NCBI GenBank assembly: GCA_050184585.1
Contig: JBFXAF010000001.1
Location: 1 to 64,000 of the forward strand
Reading direction: 5' to 3'
Length of the DNA stretch: 64,000 bases
DNA from: JBFXAF01 sp050184585
GTDB lineage: Bacteria; Pseudomonadota; Alphaproteobacteria; Rhizobiales; Rhizobiaceae
The notes beneath the pieces are model-generated. The model did not search any database and had not been told where the DNA came from. It saw only the letters and a list, made by a program, of their open reading frames with translations. Shown here piece by piece: positions 50,537 to 58,500 of this stretch. Within the stretch, counting starts at the first letter, position 1. Every line of letters begins with the position of its first letter. Made by a program: the position numbers and the translations under genes.

Positions 50537-51721
50537 GTGAACGTGAAGGCAGACCAAACCGGGGCGATGGCTGTTCCGTTCGACAAGGACCGCCTCGACC
50601 GCCTGATGGACGAGGCCGGCGTCGACGTGATCCTCGCCACCTCAAAGCACAACGCGCAGTACCTGCTCGGCGGCTACAAGTACATTTTCTTCTCGGCGAT
50701 GGATGCCATCGGCCATAGCCGCTATCTGCCGGTCGTAGCCTATGCGAAGGGCCGCCCGGAGCATGCCGCCTATGTCGGCAATCGCATGGAAGGCCACGAA
50801 CATCAGGTCAAACCGTTCTGGACGCCGACGGTCAGCACCACGGTGTGGGGTACGGTCGACGCGGCGACGGCGGCGGCTGAACATCTGAAGAATATCGGGC
50901 TGGACAAGGCGCGCATTGGTTACGAACCGGGCTTCCTCTCGGCCGATGCCTGGATGACCCTCAACAGACAGCTGCCCGGCGCCACCTTCGTCGACGCTTA
51001 CGGCGTGATGGAGCGGCTGCGGATGATCAAGACACCGGGCGAACTGAAGCGGCTGCGGGAAGCGTCTGAGCGTATCACCGATTCCATGCTCGCAGTCTTC
51101 CACGGGCAGAAGGAAAATGCGTCGAAATCCGAGATCGTGGAGGCGCTGCGCCGCGAGGAGACGAACCGGGGGCTCACCTTCGAGTATTGCCTGATCACCA
51201 TAGGCTCTTCGCACAATCGCGCGATCTCCCCGCAGACTTGGGGCAAGGGGGAGGTGCTGTCGATCGATTCCGGCGGCAACTATCACGGCTATATCGGCGA
51301 TCTCTGCCGCATGGGCGTGATGGGCAAGCCCGATTCCGAACTGGTAGACCTGATCGCCGAAATCGAGGCCGTGCAGCAGCAGGCTTTTTCGAAGTGCGCG
51401 CCCGGCGTGCTCGGAGGCGACATGATCGCCCACGCGGAGAGAGCGCTCAAATCGTCGCCGAGTGCCGCCTTCACCGACTTCTTCGCCCACGGCATGGGAT
51501 TGGTCAGCCACGAGGCTCCGTTCCTCATGACCAACCATCCCGTGGCCTATGAAGGCGTCGACGCGGTCAAGCCGCTGGAACCAGGCATGGTCATCTCGGT
51601 CGAGACGACGATGCTCCACCCGACACGCGGCTTCATCAAGCTGGAAGATACCGTCGCCATCACCACTGCCGGCCACGAACTGCTCGGCGACCGTGGCCGC
51701 GACTGGAACGTCGGCGGCTGA
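50537..51721 (+). CDS. M24-family metallopeptidase (Xaa-Pro aminopeptidase/creatinase-like)
   Basis: 394 aa. An N-terminal creatinase-N-like domain (residues 15-150) precedes the pita-bread fold. Metal-ligand regions in order: S-I-D-S-G-G-N-Y-H-G-Y-I-G-D, F-A-H-G-M-G-L-V-S-H-E, S-V-E-T-T-M and K-L-E-D-T-V-A-I-T, so two Asp, one His and two Glu can all be placed. Active peptidase or C-N hydrolase on a small substrate. GTG 50537 is chosen since GGAGG lies six bases before it; the frame extends 6 codons further. A perfect palindrome lies upstream. It follows the peptide-ligase cassette by 79 nt and might process its product; also similar to creatinases. Confidence 0.9.
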   Translation: MNVKADQTGAMAVPFDKDRLDRLMDEAGVDVILATSKHNAQYLLGGYKYIFFSAMDAIGHSRYLPVVAYAKGRPEHAAYVGNRMEGHEHQVKPFWTPTVSTTVWGTVDAATAAAEHLKNIGLDKARIGYEPGFLSADAWMTLNRQLPGATFVDAYGVMERLRMIKTPGELKRLREASERITDSMLAVFHGQKENASKSEIVEALRREETNRGLTFEYCLITIGSSHNRAISPQTWGKGEVLSIDSGGNYHGYIGDLCRMGVMGKPDSELVDLIAEIEAVQQQAFSKCAPGVLGGDMIAHAERALKSSPSAAFTDFFAHGMGLVSHEAPFLMTNHPVAYEGVDAVKPLEPGMVISVETTMLHPTRGFIKLEDTVAITTAGHELLGDRGRDWNVGG

Positions 51722-51735
51722 CAACACGTTGTCAG
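51718..51735. other. Palindrome overlapping the stop codon of the M24 peptidase gene
   Basis: CTGACAAC, AC, GTTGTCAG is a perfect 8-bp dyad starting one base before the TGA stop. In RNA it makes a short hairpin, but no U-tract follows. It might mark the 3' end of the transcript by another mechanism; weak evidence. Confidence 0.35.
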
Positions 51736-51825
51736 GAAGGCGGCGCGGCCCGGGTGGCATGACGCTCCGCGGCAGCTAGAAGGGACGCTGGCGAGCTAGT
51801 CGCCATCGTCGGAGCGAACGCCCGC

Positions 51826-53034
51826 ATGAAGGACCGCATCTCGCAGGAGCTCGCGCGGCGCATTGCGCTCGGGGCGCAGGGATTTGCCGACCGCCGGCCC
51901 TCCGGCCCGATCGGACGCGGTCACATGAAGCGCTTCATCGCGCGCAACGGCCTACTCCAGATGGATTCCGTCAATGTACTGGTGCGAGCGCACTACATGC
52001 CGATGTTCTCGCGGCTCGGCGCCTATCCGCTCGACCTCATCGACGCGGCGGCCAAGGGCAGGAAGCGCCTGTTCTTCGAGTACTGGGCCCATGAGGCGTC
52101 ATTGCTTCCGCTGGACATGTGGCCGCTCATGCGCTGGCGCATGGAGCGGGCGAAGTCGGGCGACCGGATCTATGGCGCCCTGGCGCGTTTCGGACGGGAG
52201 CGGGGAGACTACATTGCCGGGGTCCTCAGGGAAGTGAGGGAACGCGGCCCTCTCGTCGCCTCCGATTTCGAGAACCAAAGGGGGCAAGGGGGCTGGTGGG
52301 GCTGGAGCGAGGCCAAGGCTGCGCTCGAATGGCTGTTCTGGGCAGGCGAGATCACGACAAGTGAGCGACGAGCGAGCTTCGAACGGGTCTACGATCTGCC
52401 GGAGCGGGCATTGCCTCGGGATGTGTTCAACGCACCGCACATCGACGCCGCCGATGCCATCCGCGAACTGCTTCGCCTGTCCGCCATGGCGCTTGGGGTG
52501 GCGACGCAGGCCGACCTGCGCGACTATTTTCGCCTACCGCCGGAGGACGTAAAGGTGCGGCTTGCGGAACTGGTCGAGTCGGGCGAATTGATCCCGGTGC
52601 GGGTCGAGGGCTGGAACAATCAGGCGTTTCTGCACCGTGCCGCCCGACAACCGCGCCGGATCGACGCGCGGGCGCTGCTTTCGCCTTTCGACCCGCTGGT
52701 GTGGGAGCGGTCGCGGGCGGAGCGCTTGTTCGACTTCTACTATCGCATTGAGATCTACACCCCGGCGGAGAAACGCGTGCACGGCTATTACGTGCTGCCG
52801 TTCCTCCTTGGAGAGAAGATCGTCGCGCGGGTCGACCTGAAGGGCGACCGGCAGGCCGGGGTCCTGCGAGTGCAGGCGGCGCACCGCGAGCTGCATGCTC
52901 CGGCGGAGACAGCGGAAGAGCTGTCCGCTGCGCTGATCGAGATGGCGGCATGGCTTGGGCTGGAGCGGATCGAGGTCGTGCCGGCGGGCGACCTAGCCCG
53001 CGATCTGGCGCAGGCTGTGAAGCGGCAGGCGTGA
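51826..53034 (+). CDS. YcaQ/AlkX-like DNA glycosylase (HTH_42 family)
   Basis: 402 aa in the winged-helix HTH_42 family, whose characterised members YcaQ and AlkZ unhook interstrand DNA crosslinks. The catalytic Q-x-D motif occurs as Q45-M-D47 in G-L-L-Q-M-D-S-V-N-V-L, the AlkX-type form (AlkZ has Q-x-Q). V-R-A-H-Y-M-P-M-F-S-R-L-G follows. Three winged-helix units are typical, followed by F-D-P-L-V-W-E-R and a C-terminal barrel-like part (Y-V-L-P-F-L-L-G). Alkylation-damage repair is the expected role. It meets the creatininase gene tail to tail with no spacer. Confidence 0.9.
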   Translation: MKDRISQELARRIALGAQGFADRRPSGPIGRGHMKRFIARNGLLQMDSVNVLVRAHYMPMFSRLGAYPLDLIDAAAKGRKRLFFEYWAHEASLLPLDMWPLMRWRMERAKSGDRIYGALARFGRERGDYIAGVLREVRERGPLVASDFENQRGQGGWWGWSEAKAALEWLFWAGEITTSERRASFERVYDLPERALPRDVFNAPHIDAADAIRELLRLSAMALGVATQADLRDYFRLPPEDVKVRLAELVESGELIPVRVEGWNNQAFLHRAARQPRRIDARALLSPFDPLVWERSRAERLFDFYYRIEIYTPAEKRVHGYYVLPFLLGEKIVARVDLKGDRQAGVLRVQAAHRELHAPAETAEELSAALIEMAAWLGLERIEVVPAGDLARDLAQAVKRQA

Positions 53035-53847
53035 CTAAGCCAGCCAGTCGGCCAGCTTTGCCTTCCGGACGTCCTTCAGCAGTCGCACGAAGCCGTCGGC
53101 CTGATGCTCGGCAGTCAGCCTGCCCTTTTCGGCTGTCGCGATAGAAGCGTCGCCGACGACGCCGGCCGGGTTCAGGTCCGAGGCGATCCAGGCGAAGGCG
53201 TGCGTGCCGGTGTGGCGAAGGAGTTCGAAGGTCTGCTCGGCGCTGGCGACATTCGAGATGAAATTCGCTGCCTTGCGCATGTCCACCAGATCGGGCCGGA
53301 AATGCAGCATCAGCGAGGTTTCCACATCGCCGCCATGGATCCCCTGCCGGTCCTCCAGATCGGTGTACATGCCGGGCGGACGGCCGAAGCGCTGCCAACT
53401 CGTCTTGACGGTCAGCATCTTGGCGCGCACGCGCAGCTCTCGCGACACGATGCCCATGATCTCCTCATTGCCGCCATGCGAGTTGACGATGACCAACTTG
53501 CGCACGCCCGCACGGGAAACGGACAGGCCGAGTTCGGTCCAGGCGTCGATCAGCGCGGCGGCAGGCAGCGTAAGCGTACCGGGCGCGTGCAGGTGCTCAT
53601 TCGATTTTCCCACGGCCTGGACGGGCAGGAACCGCACGTCGAGATCACCCGGCAGCCGCGCGATCACCGCCTCCAGCATGCCCTGCATGATGGAAAGGTC
53701 TGTCGAGACGGGCAAATGGGGACCGTGCTGCTCGACCGCCGCGACCGGTAGAACGGCAATCGTCGCTTCGGGATCGACAGCCGAAAACTCGGTGGTGCGG
53801 TAGTCGCCCCACCAGCGGCGACGGTTGTTTTCCATGACGCCACTCAT
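53035..53847 (-). CDS. Creatininase-family amidohydrolase
   Basis: 270 aa. The metal site is formed by E-Q-H-G-P-H-L-P and its following Asp (S-T-D-L), with the later N-S-H-G-G-N and a C-terminal Glu region. Creatininase, FAPy deformylase and 3-dehydro-carnitine-type members share this fold, so the activity is hydrolysis of a cyclic or linear amide. It is co-transcribed with the RidA-like gene 10 nt upstream. With cytosine deaminase and FAD oxidase genes on the opposite strand nearby, a ring-opening step for a nitrogen heterocycle is plausible but inferred. Confidence 0.9.
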   Translation of the reverse strand: MSGVMENNRRRWWGDYRTTEFSAVDPEATIAVLPVAAVEQHGPHLPVSTDLSIMQGMLEAVIARLPGDLDVRFLPVQAVGKSNEHLHAPGTLTLPAAALIDAWTELGLSVSRAGVRKLVIVNSHGGNEEIMGIVSRELRVRAKMLTVKTSWQRFGRPPGMYTDLEDRQGIHGGDVETSLMLHFRPDLVDMRKAANFISNVASAEQTFELLRHTGTHAFAWIASDLNPAGVVGDASIATAEKGRLTAEHQADGFVRLLKDVRKAKLADWLA

Positions 53848-53857
53848 GCCTCAGCAA

Positions 53858-54241
53858 TCACCCCGCCGCAATGACCTCCACCTCCACCTTGAATTCTTCC
53901 CGCGTGAACCCGGAGACGACCATCAGCGTCGAGGCGGGGGCGGGGTCGGCGAACAGCTGGTCGCGCACGGCCATGTAGCCCTTCATGTGGGCGCGGTCGG
54001 TGACGTAGGCGTTGATGCGGACCACATTGCTCAGCCCAAGGCCGGCCTCGCCGAGGATCGCTGCGATGTTGGCGAAGCATAGCTCGGCCTGCGCGCCGGC
54101 ATCTTCGGGCACGCTATCGTCCGAGCCGACGCCGAGCTGCCCCGAACAGAGTACGAGTCGCCTGCCTGCCGGCACTTCCACGCCGTGACTGTAGCGTGCG
54201 AAGGGCGGGCGGATCGAGGCGGGTCTCAGATGTCGCAGCAT
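53858..54241 (-). CDS. RidA-family protein lacking the catalytic arginine
   Basis: 127 aa of the YjgF/YER057c/UK114 fold: Y-S-H-G-V-E-V-P at the start, G-Q-L-G-V-G, V-V-R-I-N-A-Y-V-T-D, and a final V-E-V-E-V-I-A-A. Canonical RidA has P-A-R-S with an Arg needed for imine hydrolysis; here the aligned segment reads P102-A-S104-T, with Ser at the Arg position. That suggests a Rid4-7-type member, found near degradative genes, rather than the housekeeping 2-aminoacrylate deaminase. It is the first gene of the two-gene operon with the creatininase and diverges from the importer operon. Confidence 0.88.
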   Translation of the reverse strand: MLRHLRPASIRPPFARYSHGVEVPAGRRLVLCSGQLGVGSDDSVPEDAGAQAELCFANIAAILGEAGLGLSNVVRINAYVTDRAHMKGYMAVRDQLFADPAPASTLMVVSGFTREEFKVEVEVIAAG

Positions 54242-54297
54242 GGGGGCAGGCTCTCTGTTTTCCGTGAGGCTAGTGCCTGCAACGCCGACCGGGCAAG

Positions 54298-54313
54298 AGC
54301 GGTGAACACCGCT
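54298..54313. promoter_or_regulatory. Palindrome in the shared upstream region, possible enhancer site
   Basis: AGCGGTG, AA, CACCGCT is a perfect 7-bp dyad, 117 bp upstream of the sigma54 promoter at 54430. Bacterial enhancer-binding proteins bind dyads at about this distance. It might instead control the divergent RidA-creatininase genes, since it is 57 bp from the RidA start. Confidence 0.4.
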
Positions 54314-54429
54314 GTGGCAAGATGGACAGCCGCACGAAAAATGGGCACGATGACGCCGCGATCAGCATGACCGCGCGACCCATCCGCCCCGAAACGCCTC
54401 CGGTCCCGGCGCCTTGGACGGCAAAACCA

Positions 54430-54445
54430 TGGCACGCGTCTTGCT
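54430..54445 (+). promoter_or_regulatory. Sigma54 (RpoN) promoter of the importer-cytosine deaminase operon
   Basis: TGGCACG, CGTC, TTGCT matches the consensus TGGCACG-N4-TTGCW at every position. It is 65 nt upstream of the first gene's start codon. Sigma54 in this context normally means control by nitrogen status through NtrC or another activator. Confidence 0.75.
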
Positions 54446-54509
54446 TCGAGATCCGAAGGGTTCCGATGCCCGCCGATCAATGTGCGGGTGATTGATGAAG
54501 GGTGGTGTC

Positions 54510-55511
54510 ATGAGGCTTCTCGTTTCCACGACCGCGGCGGTCGCTTTCCTCGCCGTCTCCGCTCCGGCTGCGCTGGCGCAGGAGAAGGTGACCTATATGA
54601 CCAACTGGCTCGCCCAGGCCGAGCATGGCGGCTACTACCAGGCCGTGGCGGACGGTTCATATGCTGCCTGCGGGCTCGAGGTGACCCTGCAGCAGGGCGG
54701 GCCGCAGGTGGCAGGTCGTCCGCTTCTGCTTGCAGGAAAAATCCAGTTCTACATGGGCGGCAACATGCTGCAGGCCTATGACGCGGTGGTGCAGAACATC
54801 CCGCTGCGCGTCGTTGCCGCCTCCTTCCAGAAGGAGCCGCAGGTGCTGATGAGCCATCCGGGCCAGGGGTTGGACAGCTGGGAGAGTCTCAAGGATGCCG
54901 AGCAGTACATCCTCAGCGACGAAGGCTTCCAGAGCTACTTCCAGTGGATGGTCACCGAGATGGGTTACGACGCCGCCAAGCGCGTGCCCTATACCTTCAA
55001 CCCGGCGCCGTTCATCGCCAACAAGAAGGCGGTGCAGCAGGGCTACGTCACATCGGAGCCCTATGCGGTCGAGAAGGAAGCGGGCTTCGTGCCGAACCAG
55101 TTCCTGCTCGCGGACTATGGCTTCGACACCTACTCGACCACCATCGAGGTCATGCAGGAGACGATCGACGCCAAACCCGAGGTGGTGAAGTGTTTCGTCG
55201 ATGGATCCGCCAAGGGCTGGTACAACTACCTGTACGGCGACAACAAGGCCGCTAATGATATGATCAAGAAGGACAATCCGGACATGACGGATGACCAGAT
55301 CGCCTTCTCGATCGCCCAGATGAAGAAGTTCGGCATCGTCGATTCCGGCGACACCGAGAAGCTGGGTATCGGCGCCATGACGGACGCGCGCATGCAGTCC
55401 TTCTATGACAAGATGGTCGCGGCGAAGGTGTTGCCCGCAGGGATCGACATCAAGAAGTCCTACACGCTGGATTTCGTGAACCAGGGCGTCGGGCTCGACC
55501 TCAAGAAGTAA
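54510..55511 (+). CDS. NMT1/THI5-type ABC importer binding protein
   Basis: 333 aa. A signal peptide to about residue 24 (L-L-V-S-T-T-A-A-V-A-F-L-A-V-S, then A-L-A-Q). The mature part is an NMT1-like fold: V-T-Y-M-T-N-W-L-A-Q-A-E-H-G-G-Y-Y-Q-A-V, G-G-P-Q-V-A-G-R-P-L-L-L-A-G, then F-Y-M-G-G-N. Such proteins bind pyrimidines (HMP, FAMP), riboflavin or other heterocycles. ATG 54510 follows AAGGGTGG; ATG 54495 and TTG 54492 are also in frame. First gene of the operon behind the sigma54 promoter. Confidence 0.9.
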   Translation: MRLLVSTTAAVAFLAVSAPAALAQEKVTYMTNWLAQAEHGGYYQAVADGSYAACGLEVTLQQGGPQVAGRPLLLAGKIQFYMGGNMLQAYDAVVQNIPLRVVAASFQKEPQVLMSHPGQGLDSWESLKDAEQYILSDEGFQSYFQWMVTEMGYDAAKRVPYTFNPAPFIANKKAVQQGYVTSEPYAVEKEAGFVPNQFLLADYGFDTYSTTIEVMQETIDAKPEVVKCFVDGSAKGWYNYLYGDNKAANDMIKKDNPDMTDDQIAFSIAQMKKFGIVDSGDTEKLGIGAMTDARMQSFYDKMVAAKVLPAGIDIKKSYTLDFVNQGVGLDLKK

Positions 55512-55522
55512 GCCCGGTCCCG

Positions 55523-56341
55523 ATGCTGGAATCCGCGGTGACGACTGCGCCGGAGAGCGCCGCAGGCGACCCGTTGCTGATGCTCAGGGGCGTCGGCAAG
55601 ACGTACTCCAACGGTGTCACCGCGCTCGAGGATGTCGATTTGACGATCCGGGAAGGCGATTTTCTGAGCCTTCTCGGGCCCTCCGGCTGCGGCAAGTCTA
55701 CAGCGCTTCGGTTGATCGCCGGCCTTTCGACGCCGACGCGAGGCTTGCTCGACTGGCGCGGCGCGGGCTTCGGGGGTGGCAGGGGCAACGTCGGCTTCGT
55801 CTTCCAAGAGCCGACCCTGCTGCCTTGGGCCAGCGTGTTCGACAATGTCTGGCTGCCGCTCAGGCTGAGGCGAGTGTCGCGGGCCGCCGCCACGCCGATC
55901 GTGCGGGAAATGCTGGGGCGGGTCCATCTCTCGGGATTCGAGGAGGCCGTGCCGCGCGAGTTATCGGGCGGCATGAAGATGCGCGTCTCCATTGCGCGGG
56001 CGCTGGTCACGAAGCCCACGCTGCTCCTGATGGACGAACCGTTCGCCGCACTGGACGAAATCACGCGCTTCCGCCTCAATGCCGACCTCCTCGAACTTTG
56101 GCGGGAACAGCGCTTCACAACCATTTTCGTGACCCATTCGGTGTTCGAGAGCGTCTTCCTGTCCAACCGCATCGTGGTGATGGCCGCACGGCCGGGCCGC
56201 GTGTTCCGCGAGTTCAACGTGGCCGCCCCTTATCCGCGTGATGATGGGTTCCGCACGTCTGGCGAGTACTCCAAGCTTTGCCGCGAAGCCTCTTATGTGC
56301 TTGCGGAGGCGATGGAGGGGACGGGCCATGACGGCCTCTGA
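55523..56341 (+). CDS. ABC importer ATPase (SsuB/ThiZ-type)
   Basis: 272 aa. Walker A G-P-S-G-C-G-K-S-T-A; Q-loop F-Q-E-P-T-L-L-P-W; signature L-S-G-G-M-K-M-R-V-S; Walker B L-L-L-M-D-E-P-F-A-A-L-D; switch V-T-H-S. The Q-E-P-T-L-L-P-W form is typical of nitrate/sulfonate/pyrimidine-type importers. Eleven nt separate it from the binding protein gene and it overlaps the permease gene by 14 nt. Confidence 0.93.
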   Translation: MLESAVTTAPESAAGDPLLMLRGVGKTYSNGVTALEDVDLTIREGDFLSLLGPSGCGKSTALRLIAGLSTPTRGLLDWRGAGFGGGRGNVGFVFQEPTLLPWASVFDNVWLPLRLRRVSRAAATPIVREMLGRVHLSGFEEAVPRELSGGMKMRVSIARALVTKPTLLLMDEPFAALDEITRFRLNADLLELWREQRFTTIFVTHSVFESVFLSNRIVVMAARPGRVFREFNVAAPYPRDDGFRTSGEYSKLCREASYVLAEAMEGTGHDGL

Positions 56342-57185
56342 TGTTCCCGCATCGCCTCGCTTCCTCGATCCCGAGGAGGCGAGACGAATTCGCGTCGAGC
56401 GGTTGGAGCGGGTCGGCAAATGGCTCTTGCCGCTCGCCATCATGGCGGTTGCCATCTGGCTCTGGGGCCGCATCGTGATCTGGTACGAAATCCCTCGCTA
56501 CATTCTGCCCGGACCGCTGGTCGTACTGGAAACGCTTTGGAAGGACGCGGGTCTGTTGTTCGGCTCGCTCCTGGTGACGCTCAGAATCACCTTCCTTGGC
56601 CTGCTGCTCGCGGTTGTTGGCGGGGTGGGGCTGGCGGTCCTCTTCGCTCAGTCGAAGTGGGTGGAGATGTCGTTCTTTCCCTTCGCAGTCGTGCTGCAGG
56701 TGACGCCGATCGTGGCGATCTTCCCGCTGATCAACATCTATGTCGACAACCAGACGGCGAAGCTCCTGCTCTGCGCCTGGATCGTCGCCTTCTTCCCGAT
56801 CCTCTCCAACACAACCCTTGGTCTCAACTCGGTCGACCGCAATTTGCGCGACCTCTTCGCGCTCAACGGGGCGACCCGCTGGCAGCAGCTCTGGTACCTG
56901 AGGCTGCCCGCCGCGATGCCGTATTTTCTCGGCGGCCTGAAGATCGCTGGCGGTCTTTCGCTGATCGGCGCGGTGGTGGCCGAGTTCGTGGCCGGAGCGG
57001 CCGGCCAGTCATCCGGACTGGCGTCCCGTATCATCGAGGCAGGTTACCGCCTCAATGCGCCACGCCTCTTCGCAGCGCTGATCCTGATCTCGGCCGCCGG
57101 CATCGTCATCTTCATGGTGCTGACGCTGGTCTCGCACCTGGTGTTGCGCCGCTGGCACGAGAGCGCGCTGAAGCAGGAGCGTTAG
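56328..57185 (+). CDS. ABC importer permease (SsuC/ThiX-type)
   Basis: 285 aa with a cytosolic N-terminal stretch rich in Arg/Glu, then about six membrane helices. The coupling loop is F-A-L-N-G-A-T-R-W-Q-Q-L-W-Y-L-R-L-P-A-A, the EAA-type motif of BPD_transp_1 permeases. L-P-G-P-L-V-V-L-E-T-L is typical of the SsuC/TauC/ThiX branch. ATG 56328 is used. One nt separates its stop from the deaminase-like gene. Confidence 0.92.
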   Translation: MTASDVPASPRFLDPEEARRIRVERLERVGKWLLPLAIMAVAIWLWGRIVIWYEIPRYILPGPLVVLETLWKDAGLLFGSLLVTLRITFLGLLLAVVGGVGLAVLFAQSKWVEMSFFPFAVVLQVTPIVAIFPLINIYVDNQTAKLLLCAWIVAFFPILSNTTLGLNSVDRNLRDLFALNGATRWQQLWYLRLPAAMPYFLGGLKIAGGLSLIGAVVAEFVAGAAGQSSGLASRIIEAGYRLNAPRLFAALILISAAGIVIFMVLTLVSHLVLRRWHESALKQER

Positions 57186-57186
57186 G

Positions 57187-58500
57187 GTGCCCGCCATCCA
57201 GATACCCACCGGGCCCTATATCCTCGCCAACGCCCGGGTGCATTCGTCTCTGGCGCCCGATCTGGATGCTGCGTTTGATGGAAGCGGCTTCGCGCTCGCC
57301 GACATCGCCGTCGACCGAGGAAAGATCACGGCTCTCAGGCAACGATGGCCTGGCGCCCCGGTCCCATCCGATGCGATCGACCTCGCCGGGGGCATCGTCA
57401 TGCCAACCTTCGTCGATTGCCATACCCATATCGACAAGGGTCACATTTGGCCGCGCAGGCCCAATCCGGACGGGTCATTCATGGGCGCGTTGGCATCCGC
57501 CGGCGACGACCGGGTCCGGAACTGGTCGGCGGAGGACGTGGCGCGGCGCATGGATTTCTCGCTGCGTTGCGCCTATGCGCACGGAACCGCCGGGCTGCGC
57601 ACCCATCTCGATTCCATCGCGCCACAGGACGACATCTCCTGGCCCGTCTTCGAGGAAATGCGAAATCGATGGAGCGGCCGCATTGACCTCCAGGCCGCCT
57701 GCCTCGTCGGCATCGAGGGCTATCGGGACCGCACGTTCCTTGCCACCATCGGCAAACGCGTTGCCAGGGCCAAGGGCGTGCTCGGCGCTGTCTCCTACAT
57801 GGTGCCTGACCTCGACGAGCTTCTCGACGCCGTCTTCCGTACGGCAATGGAGCACGGACTCGACCTCGATTTCCACGCGGATGAGACAGGTCAACTTTCC
57901 GCCGTCTCCCTGCGGAAAATTGCGGAAGCCGCACTCTGGAACGGCTTCGAGGGCAAGATACTCGTGGGCCATTGCTGTGCGCTCGCCCGCCAGCCGGATA
58001 CCGAGGTGCTCGACACGCTGGACAAGGTGGCCAAGGCCGGCATCGCGGTCGTGTCGCTGCCCATGTGCAACCTCTACCTCCAGGATCGCCGCCACGACGG
58101 CACTACGCCGCGCTGGCGCGGCGTGACGCTGCTACACGAGATGAAGGCGAGGGGCATCCCGGTCGCCGTTGCATCCGACAACACACGCGACCCCTTCTAT
58201 GCCTATGGCGACCTCGACATGCTGGAGGTCTACCGCATGGCGACGCGTATCCTGCATTTCGACCACCCGGTCGCCGACTGGCCCGCTTCAGTGGCGCCCA
58301 CGCCTGCCGACATCATGCGGTTACATGGCGCCGGAACGCTCAATGAGGGCGGGCCGGCCGACTTCGTGATCTTCCGCGGCCGAAGCTGGACCGAGCTCCT
58401 GTCGCGGCCCGAATCCGACCGGATCGTGGTGCGCGGAGGCAAGGCGATCGATCGGGCGATGCCCGATTATTCCGAGCTCGATGACCTGATGAGGGCATGA
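57187..58500 (+). CDS. Cytosine deaminase-like metal-dependent amidohydrolase
   Basis: 437 aa. The metal site is in D-C-H-T-H-I-D-K-G at about residue 80; later L-D-F-H-A-D-E-T-G gives the third His and catalytic Glu (H-x-D-E form of cytosine deaminases), G-H-C-C-A-L the fourth His and A-S-D-N-T-R-D-P-F the Asp. It would hydrolytically remove ammonia from cytosine or a related ring. GTG 57187 is the start, following GGAGCGTTAGG. It ends overlapping the FAD oxidase by 4 nt. Substrates other than cytosine (isoguanine, creatinine, 5-methylcytosine) are possible. Confidence 0.88.
   Translation: MPAIQIPTGPYILANARVHSSLAPDLDAAFDGSGFALADIAVDRGKITALRQRWPGAPVPSDAIDLAGGIVMPTFVDCHTHIDKGHIWPRRPNPDGSFMGALASAGDDRVRNWSAEDVARRMDFSLRCAYAHGTAGLRTHLDSIAPQDDISWPVFEEMRNRWSGRIDLQAACLVGIEGYRDRTFLATIGKRVARAKGVLGAVSYMVPDLDELLDAVFRTAMEHGLDLDFHADETGQLSAVSLRKIAEAALWNGFEGKILVGHCCALARQPDTEVLDTLDKVAKAGIAVVSLPMCNLYLQDRRHDGTTPRWRGVTLLHEMKARGIPVAVASDNTRDPFYAYGDLDMLEVYRMATRILHFDHPVADWPASVAPTPADIMRLHGAGTLNEGGPADFVIFRGRSWTELLSRPESDRIVVRGGKAIDRAMPDYSELDDLMRA

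Noticed and set aside
50537..51721. M24 peptidase considered as creatinase linked to the creatininase at 53035
   Set aside because: The genes are on opposite strands 1.3 kb apart with a DNA glycosylase between, and creatinase-specific residues could not be confirmed by eye.
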